This document shows, one piece after another, positions 1 to 8,228 of a stretch of 64,000 nt of DNA. The first letter of the stretch is position 1, and each line of letters starts with the position of its first letter. Origin of the DNA: Akkermansiaceae bacterium. GTDB taxonomy: Bacteria > Verrucomicrobiota > Verrucomicrobiia > Verrucomicrobiales > Akkermansiaceae. The DNA is taken from NCBI GenBank assembly GCA_017798145.1, contig CP059069.1:248001-312000 (forward strand), written 5' to 3'. A program made the translations under genes and the position numbers. The notes under the pieces were generated by a model. It was not told where the DNA came from and made no database searches. It was given only the letters and a program-made list of their open reading frames with translations.

Positions 1-240
1 TTATGCTGCCTGAGCGAATCCTATTTCAAGAAGCGCCTCGAAGCTCTCGGTTGCAGGCCTGTGCTGATGACCAGGCAGCTCATGTATCCGGGTTCGTTCA
101 TCCTCTCGTCCTCCATCGAAAGCTGGCGCAAAGGCGAGGGTAGGGCGGAAATTCGATCTGCGGCAGGCCGGGCGTATGCAAAGAATCAGAAGATATCGGC
201 CAAAGCCGCGACCGGGGTCTTTGCGGATCTCGGAGAATGA
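1..240 (+). CDS. 3' end of an unrecognised gene (partial)
   Basis: Frame 1 is open from the first base to a TGA at 238-240, giving the last 79 residues of a protein whose start lies left of the window. The piece is basic and soluble-looking, with the stretches YFKKRLEALGCRPVLMTRQ and later SAAGRAYAKN. I do not recognise the family; a flavodoxin or NAD(P)H-reductase-like C-terminus is only a guess. The TGA overlaps the ATG of the ankyrin gene (ATGA), so the two are probably translated together. Confidence 0.5.
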   Translation, partial: LCCLSESYFKKRLEALGCRPVLMTRQLMYPGSFILSSSIESWRKGEGRAEIRSAAGRAYAKNQKISAKAATGVFADLGE

Positions 241-1022
241 CTAAGACTAACATAACAATTATGAGAGTTTCCGGGAAACGGATATGGATCGTCCTCGCTT
301 GGCTATTGCTGGGATTTCTTGTCGCAGTTGCCGCAGCCGCGATCATGGTTTGGTGGCCTGATGCGAATCGACTCACCGGCTACTCGGCCAAAGGCGACAT
401 CAAGGGGGTTCGGCTATGCATGAGGCTTGGCGTGGATTTGAATGAGCCAAGCCGGTGGGGTTGGACCCTCGGCAATACCGGCGAAACCCCTCTCACCGCC
501 GCTGCGAAACACGGTCGTGTGGATGTGGTTAGATACCTGTTGGCACATGGCGCTAGGATCAATCAGCCGGATGGGTTTGGGGACACGGCGATCATCAAAG
601 CATGCTTCAGCGGGGATTTGTCATTGGTCGCGTTGCTGGTCAAGGAGGGTGGCGACCCTGCGTTCAAAGGGGAAAGCCACACGGCCATGCACCTGGCGGC
701 GGCACTGGGGCATGTCGATATCGTGGAATTTCTTTTGAAAGCGGGATTGCCCGTCGATATCCCGGATAAGAACGGAAGACCGCCGCTGTATGCTGCATCG
801 AGGAGCGGGAATCTCGAAGGTGCGCGCTTTCTCGTGGCGCACGGTGCGATCGAAAAGCTGGATGCGGTTTCCAAAAGGGAACTGATCTACGATCTTCGTT
901 CGATCATTGGCCAGAGCAAGAGAGACCACGATGAGTATGCGGAAAAGAACGGGTGGCCTGCGGGAAGCGACGGGAAGTCAGAGGCCCGGCAACAGATACT
1001 TAGTTGGCTCGAGGAAAAGTGA
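237..1022 (+). CDS. Membrane-anchored ankyrin-repeat protein
   Basis: 261 residues. A short basic head is followed by one hydrophobic segment at about residues 17-41, so the rest probably faces the periplasm as a single-pass protein. From about residue 50 to 215 there are ankyrin-type repeats, recognisable by TPLTAAAKHGRVDVVRYLL, TAIIKACFSGDLSLVALLV, TAMHLAAALGHVDIVEFLL and PPLYAASRSGNLEGARFLV. Ankyrin repeats bind other proteins; no catalytic domain is visible. The start overlaps the stop of the preceding gene by ATGA. Its partner is unknown, but the hypothetical gene downstream on the same strand may belong with it. Confidence 0.85.
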   Translation: MTKTNITIMRVSGKRIWIVLAWLLLGFLVAVAAAAIMVWWPDANRLTGYSAKGDIKGVRLCMRLGVDLNEPSRWGWTLGNTGETPLTAAAKHGRVDVVRYLLAHGARINQPDGFGDTAIIKACFSGDLSLVALLVKEGGDPAFKGESHTAMHLAAALGHVDIVEFLLKAGLPVDIPDKNGRPPLYAASRSGNLEGARFLVAHGAIEKLDAVSKRELIYDLRSIIGQSKRDHDEYAEKNGWPAGSDGKSEARQQILSWLEEK

Positions 1023-1219
1023 ATCCGCCCTGATCAAATCCGCCACGTGGCGATGCGGTGCGCGACTTTCACAAACGCCGGGCCGGGGAACCTGCCCTTT
1101 GTTGTCCGTCCATATCGGGGATGGTTCCGCCGGTTGGCCGCACAAGTGGATCGACAGTATCGGCCATTTGTTTTTTTCTCCGGAGAGTGATCAGGAAGTT
1201 GCTGAGTTTCATCCGTCAT

Positions 1220-1798
1220 ATGCGCGAACCGGTCTATGAGGATCCGAAGGCTTCGCGTTGGGCCGATCTATACCAGAGGCGAGCCAGGCTGACAGGGGAA
1301 TTACCGGAGCCGGAAATACTGGCCCGGTTTGGGATTCCGGCCGATGATCCCTTTTGGAAGGAAGACAATGCCAATCCCTGGAAAGGATTTGCTGTAAACC
1401 TCAGCGTTCCCATGGCTTCCGCCCTGCAGGCCGCCGGTCCCGGAGATATGGGCATCGTTGGGCGCGATGATTTCGGGCGTTCCGTCACCAATCTCCCTCT
1501 CGCAGAGACCTCGCCCAGGTTCTATTTCGGGTTCGAGAAGAACATGTACCGGCTTGAAGGGACTGGCCGCAGCATCGCGATCAGCGAATTCATCTGGAAG
1601 GTGTCCCGGGTATTCCGCGAATTGCTTTTGAAGGCCGAGAACGAGCCAGAAGAGATTCCGGAAGAGGATGATGACGAGGAGGAAGAAGAAATCGATGAAC
1701 CGATGAGCTACAGTCCTGCCGACTATACTATCCATCGCATATCATGGAATCCAAGGCAGCAAACTTGGTATGTTATGACGGAACGGACTGCAGAGTGA
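1220..1798 (+). CDS. Hypothetical acidic protein
   Basis: 192 residues from the ATG at 1220. The frame stays open to 1058, but the upstream part (Cys- and Arg-rich) looks like non-coding sequence, so the later start is preferred. I do not recognise a family. There is no signal peptide or membrane segment. The body has WADLYQRRARLTGELP and FYFGFEKNMYRLEG, and a very acidic run of Asp and Glu lies near residues 148-162 before a short C-terminal domain ending in WNPRQQTWYVMTE. It follows the ankyrin gene after about 200 bases in which I see no gene. No Shine-Dalgarno sequence is obvious. Confidence 0.6.
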   Translation: MREPVYEDPKASRWADLYQRRARLTGELPEPEILARFGIPADDPFWKEDNANPWKGFAVNLSVPMASALQAAGPGDMGIVGRDDFGRSVTNLPLAETSPRFYFGFEKNMYRLEGTGRSIAISEFIWKVSRVFRELLLKAENEPEEIPEEDDDEEEEEIDEPMSYSPADYTIHRISWNPRQQTWYVMTERTAE

Positions 1799-1818
1799 GT
1801 CGCTGGACGGACTCACTC
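1793..1818. terminator. Stem-loop between convergent genes
   Basis: A perfect 9 bp inverted repeat, GAGTGAGTC / GACTCACTC with an 8-base loop, sits exactly across the facing stop codons of the hypothetical gene and the release-factor-like gene. It has no T-run, so it may terminate transcription weakly in both directions or simply protect mRNA ends. Confidence 0.4.
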
Positions 1819-2217
1819 AGCCGGCGGCCTGCGCAGCGCTTTCTTATCCGAGAGCTTCCGCTTGTCCGCGACGGAGCGCTGCTTGGAGCGCCGCGATCTC
1901 TGCCGTTTCTGGCGGCGTAGCTTCTCGATGGCCTGGGATTTCGCGGAGGCTTTCCCGTTGGCGATGGCATCGATCTGATCGCACAGCTCGCGGCGGGCGA
2001 GGAAACGGTTCATTTCCCGCGAGCGCTCCATCTGGCACTTGATCGCGATGCCGGTGGGCAGGTGTTTCAGGAAAACGCAGTTCGAGGTCTTATTGATTTT
2101 CTGGCCGCCCGCGCCGGAGCCGCGCACGAATTTCTCAAGCAGATCTGCGGGGTCAATTCCGAGCGAAGCCATCCTCTGTTCGAGGGCGTTGGATTTTTCC
2201 GGCGAAGGTAGGTTCAT
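1813..2217 (-). CDS. Peptide chain release factor-like protein (GGQ ribosome rescue factor)
   Basis: 134 residues. The N-terminal half is a class I release-factor catalytic domain with the GGQ motif at residues 37-39 inside VRGSGAGGQKINKTSN. This tripeptide triggers peptidyl-tRNA hydrolysis in the ribosomal peptidyl transferase centre. The C-terminal third is very basic (LRRQKRQRSRRSKQR), as in short rescue factors of the ArfB and mitochondrial C12orf65 type, whose tail binds in the empty mRNA channel. Domains for stop-codon recognition are absent. The start is the ATG at 2217; the open frame runs further upstream but that part crosses the beginning of the divergent gene. A role in rescuing stalled ribosomes is inferred from the family. 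Confidence 0.88.
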   Translation of the reverse strand: MNLPSPEKSNALEQRMASLGIDPADLLEKFVRGSGAGGQKINKTSNCVFLKHLPTGIAIKCQMERSREMNRFLARRELCDQIDAIANGKASAKSQAIEKLRRQKRQRSRRSKQRSVADKRKLSDKKALRRPPAE

Positions 2218-2286
2218 TGGGCTTTTTTTCTGGAAATGTGTTTTTCTGTTGAGAGATCGTAGGTGTCCGGGGAGTATCTTCCCACA

Positions 2287-4797
2287 ATGAAAAACACAGT
2301 TCTTGGAGTGTTTGCAGCCGGATTCGCATTCAGTGTCCTCGCTCAAGCGGAAGTTACGGACATGACGGCGGATTTCAAGGTTGCCGCTGGTTTCAAGCTG
2401 GAAAAAATCCATGATGTTACCAAAGACGAGGGAAGCTGGGTGGGCCTGACGGAAGACGACAAGGGTCGGCTCATTGCAACGGATCAATACGGTGGGCTTT
2501 TCCGTATTACCGTTCCGCCGCTGTCCGGCGGGCAGACGAAGGTGGAGGCGCTTGATATCGCGGTCTCGGGCGGACACGGGGTTCTCTGGTTCAAAGGCAA
2601 GCTTTACATCGTGGTCAACGAGAACGTGAAGAAGAACCCGTCCCAGACAGGCGTGTGGGTTGTCGAGGATAAGGGCGATGGCTGGGGCACGCCGGAGCTT
2701 TTGAAGGGCATCAAGGCGGGCGGTGAGCACGGCATTCACTCGCTGGTCGTATCGCCTGACAAGGAGTGGCTCTATCTGGTATCCGGAAACTACGGCCAGC
2801 TCCCTGATCTTTCCGACTCCTTCCCCGCAAAGGTCTGGGAGGAAGACCAGCTGCTACCAAAAAACAAGGATGGCCGAGGACACGCGGCAAACGTGAACGC
2901 GCCCGCCGGCTGGATCACAAGGTTCAGGCCGGACGGCTCCGACTGGCAGCTCGTCTCCATGGGCCAGCGCAATACCTATGACGCCGCCTTCCACGACAAC
3001 GGCGAGCTTTTCTCCTACGATGCGGACATGGAATGGGACTTCGGGATGCCATGGTACCGTCCGACGCGCATCATTCACGCTGTCCCCGGCACGGAGCAGG
3101 GCTGGCGCAATGGCAGCGGAAAATGGCCGGAGTATTACGAGGACAGCGTCAAGCCTGTGCTCAACATCGGGCCGGGATCGCCGACGGGTGTGGTGGCCGG
3201 CCGCGGCTTCAAGGCACCTGCGAAATACCAGCAGGCCATCTATGCGCTGGACTGGACTTTTGCGACAATTTACGCGCTGCACATGACGCCGGATGGTGCC
3301 TCGTACTCCGTGGAGAAAGAGGAATTCGTGGCCGGTGCCGGGCTGCCCGTGACGGATGCCGTGATCGGCAGGGACGGTGCCATGTATTTCGCCACCGGCG
3401 GGCGCAAGGGGGTGTCGCATCTGTGGAGGGTGATCTACACCGGCAGCGAGCCGACCGCTCCGCAGCCTGCGGCAAAGGCGGTGCATGAGGTGCGTGACAA
3501 GCTTTCCGAATATGTCCGGAATCCGAAAAGCGCGGATGGTGCGCTGGTATTGGAAAACCTCGGCTCCGACGACAGGACACTGCGCTTTCTCGCCAAGGCC
3601 GCGCTTGAGCGTTTCCCCAACACCGATTGGGCACCGCGCATTGCGGAGCAGGAGAATCCATGGACACGCATCATGGGCACCATGGCCATGGCCAGGATGG
3701 ATGGGAAGAAGCACCGCGACCTCGCCCTGAAAATTCTCATGGATACCGGTTGGGAGAGCCTTTCCCTCCAACAAAAGCTCAACTGGCTGCGTTCCGCCGG
3801 GCTTGTGTTTATCCGTGGCGGTGAGCCGTCGGATGCAGAGCGCAAAGCGGTGATCGCGAAGATCGACAAGTCGTACCCCTCCGATGAGCGGACGCTCAAT
3901 TTCGAACTGGCGCGTATGCTCTGCTACCTCCAAGCACCCGGAGTGGTGGCGCGGACACTGAAACTGATGGACGAAGCTCCCGCGGAGCAACCAGAGCCGT
4001 GGCAGGATCTTGTGGAAAGGAACTCCCGGTATGGCAAGGACATCAACGAGGTGATGAAGAACCAGCCGCCACGCACGCAGATCCATTATCTCTACTGCCT
4101 GCGTGCCGTGAAGGGGCCGTGGGGTCCCGGAGAGCGGAGACGCGCATTCAACTGGTTCCGCGAAATCGAGAGCCGCAGAGGAGGCAACAGCTATGCACCG
4201 GCTATCGCGATGATACGCCAGCAGATTTATGATAACGGCACGGAGGATGAGAAAAAACTCTTCGCCGCCGATGCCAAGGCTCCCGCCAAGGCTCCCAAGG
4301 CGCTTCCACCCGTCCAAGGGCCAGGCCGTGCCTGGACTATTGAGGAGGTGGTGAAAGTTACCAGCGAAGGGCTGGAAGGCCGCGATAAGGCCAAGGGGCA
4401 GGCGATGTTCGAGGCTTCCCTCTGCTCTGCCTGCCACAAATTCGGAACGGAAGGTGGCGCCCAGGGCCCGGATCTGACGAATCTTGCGGGTCGTTTCTCC
4501 GCCGAGGATCTTGCCCATTCGATTATCGAGCCGAGCGAGGTGATTTCCGACCAGTATGAGTTCACGGAAATCATCACCCACGACGGCAAGACAACCGTCG
4601 GGCGCGTGCTCAACGAGCAGGATGAGATCCTTGTGATCGGCATCAACCCCTTCGATTTCGCACAGCAGATCGAGATCAGCCGCGCCGATATCAAATCCAT
4701 CGCACCCTCCAAGGTATCCCCGATGCCACCCGCGATGATCAATCGTCTCAATCCGGACGAGCTGAAGGATCTCTTCGCCTACCTGTTGGGCAAGTGA
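2287..4797 (+). CDS. Secreted PVC-type CxxCH heme-binding beta-propeller protein
   Basis: 836 residues from the ATG at 2287, which gives a clean signal peptide (MKNTVLGVFAAGFAFSVLAQA). Residues about 20-380 resemble the sugar-dehydrogenase-like beta-propeller found in large Planctomycetes/Verrucomicrobia proteins, with GHGVLWFKGKLYIVVNE and HGIHSLVVSPD. The middle part, about 400-690, is helical and HEAT-like. The last ~150 residues carry one c-type heme site, CSACH, and the block typical of the Pirellula/Verrucomicrobium heme-binding domain (PSEVISDQYEF). This suggests a periplasmic or exported electron-transfer or oxidoreductase role, probably in carbohydrate breakdown; the substrate is unknown. 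A longer paralogue lies at 55156-58209. It stands alone, diverging from the release-factor-like gene. Confidence 0.88.
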   Translation: MKNTVLGVFAAGFAFSVLAQAEVTDMTADFKVAAGFKLEKIHDVTKDEGSWVGLTEDDKGRLIATDQYGGLFRITVPPLSGGQTKVEALDIAVSGGHGVLWFKGKLYIVVNENVKKNPSQTGVWVVEDKGDGWGTPELLKGIKAGGEHGIHSLVVSPDKEWLYLVSGNYGQLPDLSDSFPAKVWEEDQLLPKNKDGRGHAANVNAPAGWITRFRPDGSDWQLVSMGQRNTYDAAFHDNGELFSYDADMEWDFGMPWYRPTRIIHAVPGTEQGWRNGSGKWPEYYEDSVKPVLNIGPGSPTGVVAGRGFKAPAKYQQAIYALDWTFATIYALHMTPDGASYSVEKEEFVAGAGLPVTDAVIGRDGAMYFATGGRKGVSHLWRVIYTGSEPTAPQPAAKAVHEVRDKLSEYVRNPKSADGALVLENLGSDDRTLRFLAKAALERFPNTDWAPRIAEQENPWTRIMGTMAMARMDGKKHRDLALKILMDTGWESLSLQQKLNWLRSAGLVFIRGGEPSDAERKAVIAKIDKSYPSDERTLNFELARMLCYLQAPGVVARTLKLMDEAPAEQPEPWQDLVERNSRYGKDINEVMKNQPPRTQIHYLYCLRAVKGPWGPGERRRAFNWFREIESRRGGNSYAPAIAMIRQQIYDNGTEDEKKLFAADAKAPAKAPKALPPVQGPGRAWTIEEVVKVTSEGLEGRDKAKGQAMFEASLCSACHKFGTEGGAQGPDLTNLAGRFSAEDLAHSIIEPSEVISDQYEFTEIITHDGKTTVGRVLNEQDEILVIGINPFDFAQQIEISRADIKSIAPSKVSPMPPAMINRLNPDELKDLFAYLLGK

Positions 4798-4846
4798 GGA
4801 ATTGCTGGGGACTTGCAAATGCGGGTGATCCCGCCATGCTACTACC

Positions 4847-5428
4847 ATGACAGCGTTGGTAAAACATGCGAACATCTCCGTGGAGGAGTATCTGGAGGGA
4901 GAAATCCTTGCGGATGTTCGCCATGAATACATTGGCGGGACGGTTCATGCGATGGCTGGCGGGACTAACAATCATGCGGAAATATCAGCCAATACGATAG
5001 GAACCCTTTTCGGATACCTGAAGGGAAAGCCATGCAAGGCTTTTACCAGTGACACGAAAGTCCGCCTCGAGCTCTCAGACCACACTCGTTTCTACTACCC
5101 TGACGTGCAGGTCGTTTGCGATTCCAAATCAGGTACCTCCCATTATCAGGACAGACCGGTGGTGATCATTGAGGTGCTCAGTAAATCCACCCGCCGCACC
5201 GATCTCGGTGAAAAGCGCGATGCGTATCTCGCCATCCCGACTCTCAAGGTCTTGCTCTTTATCGAATCCGAGGCGGAGACGGCATTGGTCTTGCGGCGCA
5301 AACCGAGCGGGGGATTTGCCGAGGAGTTTTACACCGGCAGGGAGGCGGTCATCGCGCTAGCGGAAATCGAGGCGGCACTGCCGCTGGCGGATGTCTTCGA
5401 TGGGATCGTTTTCCCTGAAAACGCCTGA
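4847..5428 (+). CDS. Uma2 family (DUF820) endonuclease-like protein
   Basis: 193 residues, the usual size for the family. Uma2 proteins have a PD-(D/E)xK restriction-nuclease fold. Here the order of motifs is right: an N-terminal SVEEYLEGE, HEYIGGTVHAM, YYPDVQVVCD giving the catalytic Asp, and VVIIEVLSKSTRRTDLGEK giving Glu and Lys residues. These families are expanded in cyanobacteria and Verrucomicrobia; their biological role is not established. It starts 49 bases after the heme-binding gene and faces the GH78 gene downstream. Confidence 0.87.
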   Translation: MTALVKHANISVEEYLEGEILADVRHEYIGGTVHAMAGGTNNHAEISANTIGTLFGYLKGKPCKAFTSDTKVRLELSDHTRFYYPDVQVVCDSKSGTSHYQDRPVVIIEVLSKSTRRTDLGEKRDAYLAIPTLKVLLFIESEAETALVLRRKPSGGFAEEFYTGREAVIALAEIEAALPLADVFDGIVFPENA

Positions 5429-5507
5429 ACCTGAGACCGGTTTCGCAGGCACCCCGATGATGCCGGAAACTTCGGCAGTCAGGGAGTGGAGCCTGGGAAT
5501 CTTTTGC

Positions 5508-8222
5508 TCAGCGGGCTGTGTATTTCCCGCTGAAGCTATAGGTGCCTGAGCCGATGGATTTCGGGATGTCAGCCGAGTCGATGGGTAGCGCCACTGAGGC
5601 GGAGGCATTCGGTGGGATGGTGATTTCCACGGAGAAATTGTCGCCCTTGATCTTCCATGAGCATGAGACCTTGCCGTGGCGTGTGCCGGTGGAGACGGAG
5701 CACTGTTTGATGGTGCCGGTGGGGCGGGGGGCGATGCGGATCTCATCGTAGCCGGGTGTGAGGAGGTCGATGCCGCCCAGCTCGGAGAACATCCATTCGG
5801 AGACTGCGCCGAAGGCGTAGTGGGAGAAGGAGTTCATGCCGGGATCGTGGACGCCTTTGCCGGCGACATAGCTGTTCCAGCGTTCCCAGATTGTCGTGGC
5901 TCCGTTCTCCACCTCGTAGCCCCAGCTTGGGTATTCTTTCTGCTGCATCAGGATGCCGGATAGGTCGTGGTGGCCGGTGGAGGAAAGGGCTGGCAGTAGG
6001 GGGCGGGTGCCGAGGAATCCGGTGGACATCTTGTTGCCGTTGTCGCGGATCAGCTTTGCGAGGTGTGCTCCGGTTTTGACGCGCATATCATCTGGGATGA
6101 GGCCGAGTTTGAGACTCATCGCGTAGGTGCTCTGGTTTGCGACATCCAGCGATCCGTCTTCCTTGAGATGGATTTTCTGGAAACTGGCGAGTAGTTCCGT
6201 ATGGCGTTTTTTCCAGAATTCCTGCCTGTCCGTTTTTCCGATGACCGCCGCCATTTCCGCCATCAATCCGGCATCGTGGGCATGGTATGCGAGGTCGATG
6301 AACTCGATGGGGGTCTTTGGTTCGTAAAGGGATAGCCAGTCACCGTAATTGGAATCGCCCTTGGCGGTTCCCTTCATCTGCGGATCGCGGTCGGCACGGA
6401 ATTTCATGAATTTCTCCATGTTGTCCCAGTGCTCGGAGATCACCTGTGTATCGCCATAGACGCGCCAGATCGTCCATGGGCAGATGATGCCCGCATCGCC
6501 CCATGCAGATGCGAACTTATCGTTCGGGCGGACAAAAGGGCGGGGGGCGAAGTTAGGGTATGCGCCCCATTCCCATTGGTCGTCGTTGAGATCGCGGAGC
6601 CACTTCGTGTAGAAGGAGGCGATATCCGCGTTGTAGGTTGCGGCGCGGACATAGATCTGTGCGTCGCCGGTCCAGCCCATGCGTTCGTCGCGCTGTGGGC
6701 AGTCGGTGGGAACATCGAAGAAGTTTCCGCGCTGGGTCCAGGTGATGTTCGAGTGGAGTTTGTTGAGCATCTCGTCGTCGCACACGAACTCGCCGTGGAA
6801 GGGGGTGTCTGAATGGATGACGACGCCGGTGACCGCATCCTTGTCAGGTTTCCCGGGGAAGCCGGTGAGCTCCACATACTGGAAACCGTGGTAGGTGAAT
6901 TCGGGAGTCCAAGTTTCCCCGGCAGGATCGCCCTTCAGGATGTAGGTGTCCACGGTGCGGGCGCAGCGCAGGTTCTCGGTGGAGAGGCGGCCGTCGTTGT
7001 GCAACACCTCGGCGAAGCGCAGTGTGACCTTATCGCCGGCTTTGCCCTTGACCTTGAGCCGCACGACTCCGGAAATGTTTTGGCCTAGGTCGAAGATGAA
7101 TGTTCCCGGTTTGTGCTCGGTGACAGATACCGGCGTGATCTCGCGGATTGCACGGACGGGGACGCCAGGATGCGGATCGATGGCTCCCTTGCTGCCCTTG
7201 TGGATTGCGACTGGTTTCCATGAGGAATCGTCGAAGCCGGGTATTGACCAGCCGGGTATTTCCTCGCGAGCGTCATAGGTTTCCCCCATGAGGATGTCGG
7301 CTTCCTTGTAGGGGCCGAGGGCGGATTTCCATGATTGGTCGGTTACCACGGAGGCTTTGCTGCCATCCGAATACTCGATGTCGAGGCGTGCCTTGAGGGC
7401 GGGATTGATCCCGTAGTAGTAGCGACCCATGGCATTCGGGTCTGGCTCGGGAAATTTCACGAAGAGGCCGAAGGCGAAATAGCCGGAATACCAGCCGTCC
7501 GCGAGGGTGGCGCCGATCACGTTCTTGCCGGAGCGGATGTCTTGTGTGACGTCATAAGTCAGGGAATTGATGCGGTGATCGTAACTCGTCGAGCCGGGAG
7601 CCAGGAACCAATCGCCGATGCGTTTGCCGTTGATCTCAACGGTGTGGACGCCCAGCGAGGTGATGTGGAGCCTGGCCTTGGCCACTTCCTTGGGCGACTC
7701 GAATTCCTTGCGGAGATGTTTCGCGGGGGTGAGAACAAGCGTTCCCCTATCCTTGTCGTTGGCGAAATTCTGGACGTTTTCCTTGGTCTTGTGTGAGGGA
7801 TTTTCCGCGGCTTCGATCCATTCCGCCTGCCAGTCTTCTGCTGCCAGCAGGCCTACCTCAAAGGTCGCCATCTCTGACCATGGGCCAGGTTCGGTTTCGC
7901 CCGCGATCCATGAGCGGACGCGCCATGTTGTGGAGCTGCGGGATGTCAGCGGCTTGCCTGCGTAGGGGATAAGGGATGTGTTGGAGGATTCCACTTTTCC
8001 CGTGGTCCAGAGGTCGGCGGCACCGGGCTTGGTGGAAACCTCGATCTCGTAGGCGGTCTGGCGGATGTCCTTGGCATCGCCTGCGGCAAGCTGCCAGGAA
8101 AGGCGCGGGGTGACGGTGCCGAGCGCGAGCGGATTCTCGAGATGCTCGGCGCGCAGCTTTTCCGGAGTGACGGCGGCGGCGGAGAGGCACGAGAGTGCGA
8201 CGAGGAGGAAAAGGGATTTCAT
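5508..8222 (-). CDS. Secreted alpha-L-rhamnosidase, glycoside hydrolase family 78
   Basis: 904 residues with a signal peptide (residues 1-17). The order is that of full-length GH78 enzymes: N-terminal fibronectin-like domain (about 18-125), Bac_rhamnosid_N beta-sandwich (about 155-345), a concanavalin-like domain (about 360-460), the (alpha/alpha)6 catalytic barrel (about 465-800) and a C-terminal beta-domain. The barrel contains CPQRDERMGWTGDAQ, whose Glu near residue 513 is the expected general acid, and ATTIWERWNSY, whose Glu is the second catalytic residue. It releases terminal L-rhamnose from glycans outside or in the periplasm. It is the last gene of a leftward rhamnose locus, 6 bases after the second GH78-type gene. 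Confidence 0.93.
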   Translation of the reverse strand: MKSLFLLVALSCLSAAAVTPEKLRAEHLENPLALGTVTPRLSWQLAAGDAKDIRQTAYEIEVSTKPGAADLWTTGKVESSNTSLIPYAGKPLTSRSSTTWRVRSWIAGETEPGPWSEMATFEVGLLAAEDWQAEWIEAAENPSHKTKENVQNFANDKDRGTLVLTPAKHLRKEFESPKEVAKARLHITSLGVHTVEINGKRIGDWFLAPGSTSYDHRINSLTYDVTQDIRSGKNVIGATLADGWYSGYFAFGLFVKFPEPDPNAMGRYYYGINPALKARLDIEYSDGSKASVVTDQSWKSALGPYKEADILMGETYDAREEIPGWSIPGFDDSSWKPVAIHKGSKGAIDPHPGVPVRAIREITPVSVTEHKPGTFIFDLGQNISGVVRLKVKGKAGDKVTLRFAEVLHNDGRLSTENLRCARTVDTYILKGDPAGETWTPEFTYHGFQYVELTGFPGKPDKDAVTGVVIHSDTPFHGEFVCDDEMLNKLHSNITWTQRGNFFDVPTDCPQRDERMGWTGDAQIYVRAATYNADIASFYTKWLRDLNDDQWEWGAYPNFAPRPFVRPNDKFASAWGDAGIICPWTIWRVYGDTQVISEHWDNMEKFMKFRADRDPQMKGTAKGDSNYGDWLSLYEPKTPIEFIDLAYHAHDAGLMAEMAAVIGKTDRQEFWKKRHTELLASFQKIHLKEDGSLDVANQSTYAMSLKLGLIPDDMRVKTGAHLAKLIRDNGNKMSTGFLGTRPLLPALSSTGHHDLSGILMQQKEYPSWGYEVENGATTIWERWNSYVAGKGVHDPGMNSFSHYAFGAVSEWMFSELGGIDLLTPGYDEIRIAPRPTGTIKQCSVSTGTRHGKVSCSWKIKGDNFSVEITIPPNASASVALPIDSADIPKSIGSGTYSFSGKYTAR

Positions 8223-8228
8223 TTTCTG

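Noticed and set aside
1023-1219. Continuation of the hypothetical gene upstream to 1058
   Set aside because: The extra 54 codons are Cys/Arg-rich and unlike the rest of the protein; the ATG at 1220 begins the coding-like part.
2854-4932. 692-codon open frame on the minus strand
   Set aside because: It lies fully opposite the heme-binding gene, is rich in His, Arg and Gly and has no recognisable domain; it results from GC-rich codon bias.
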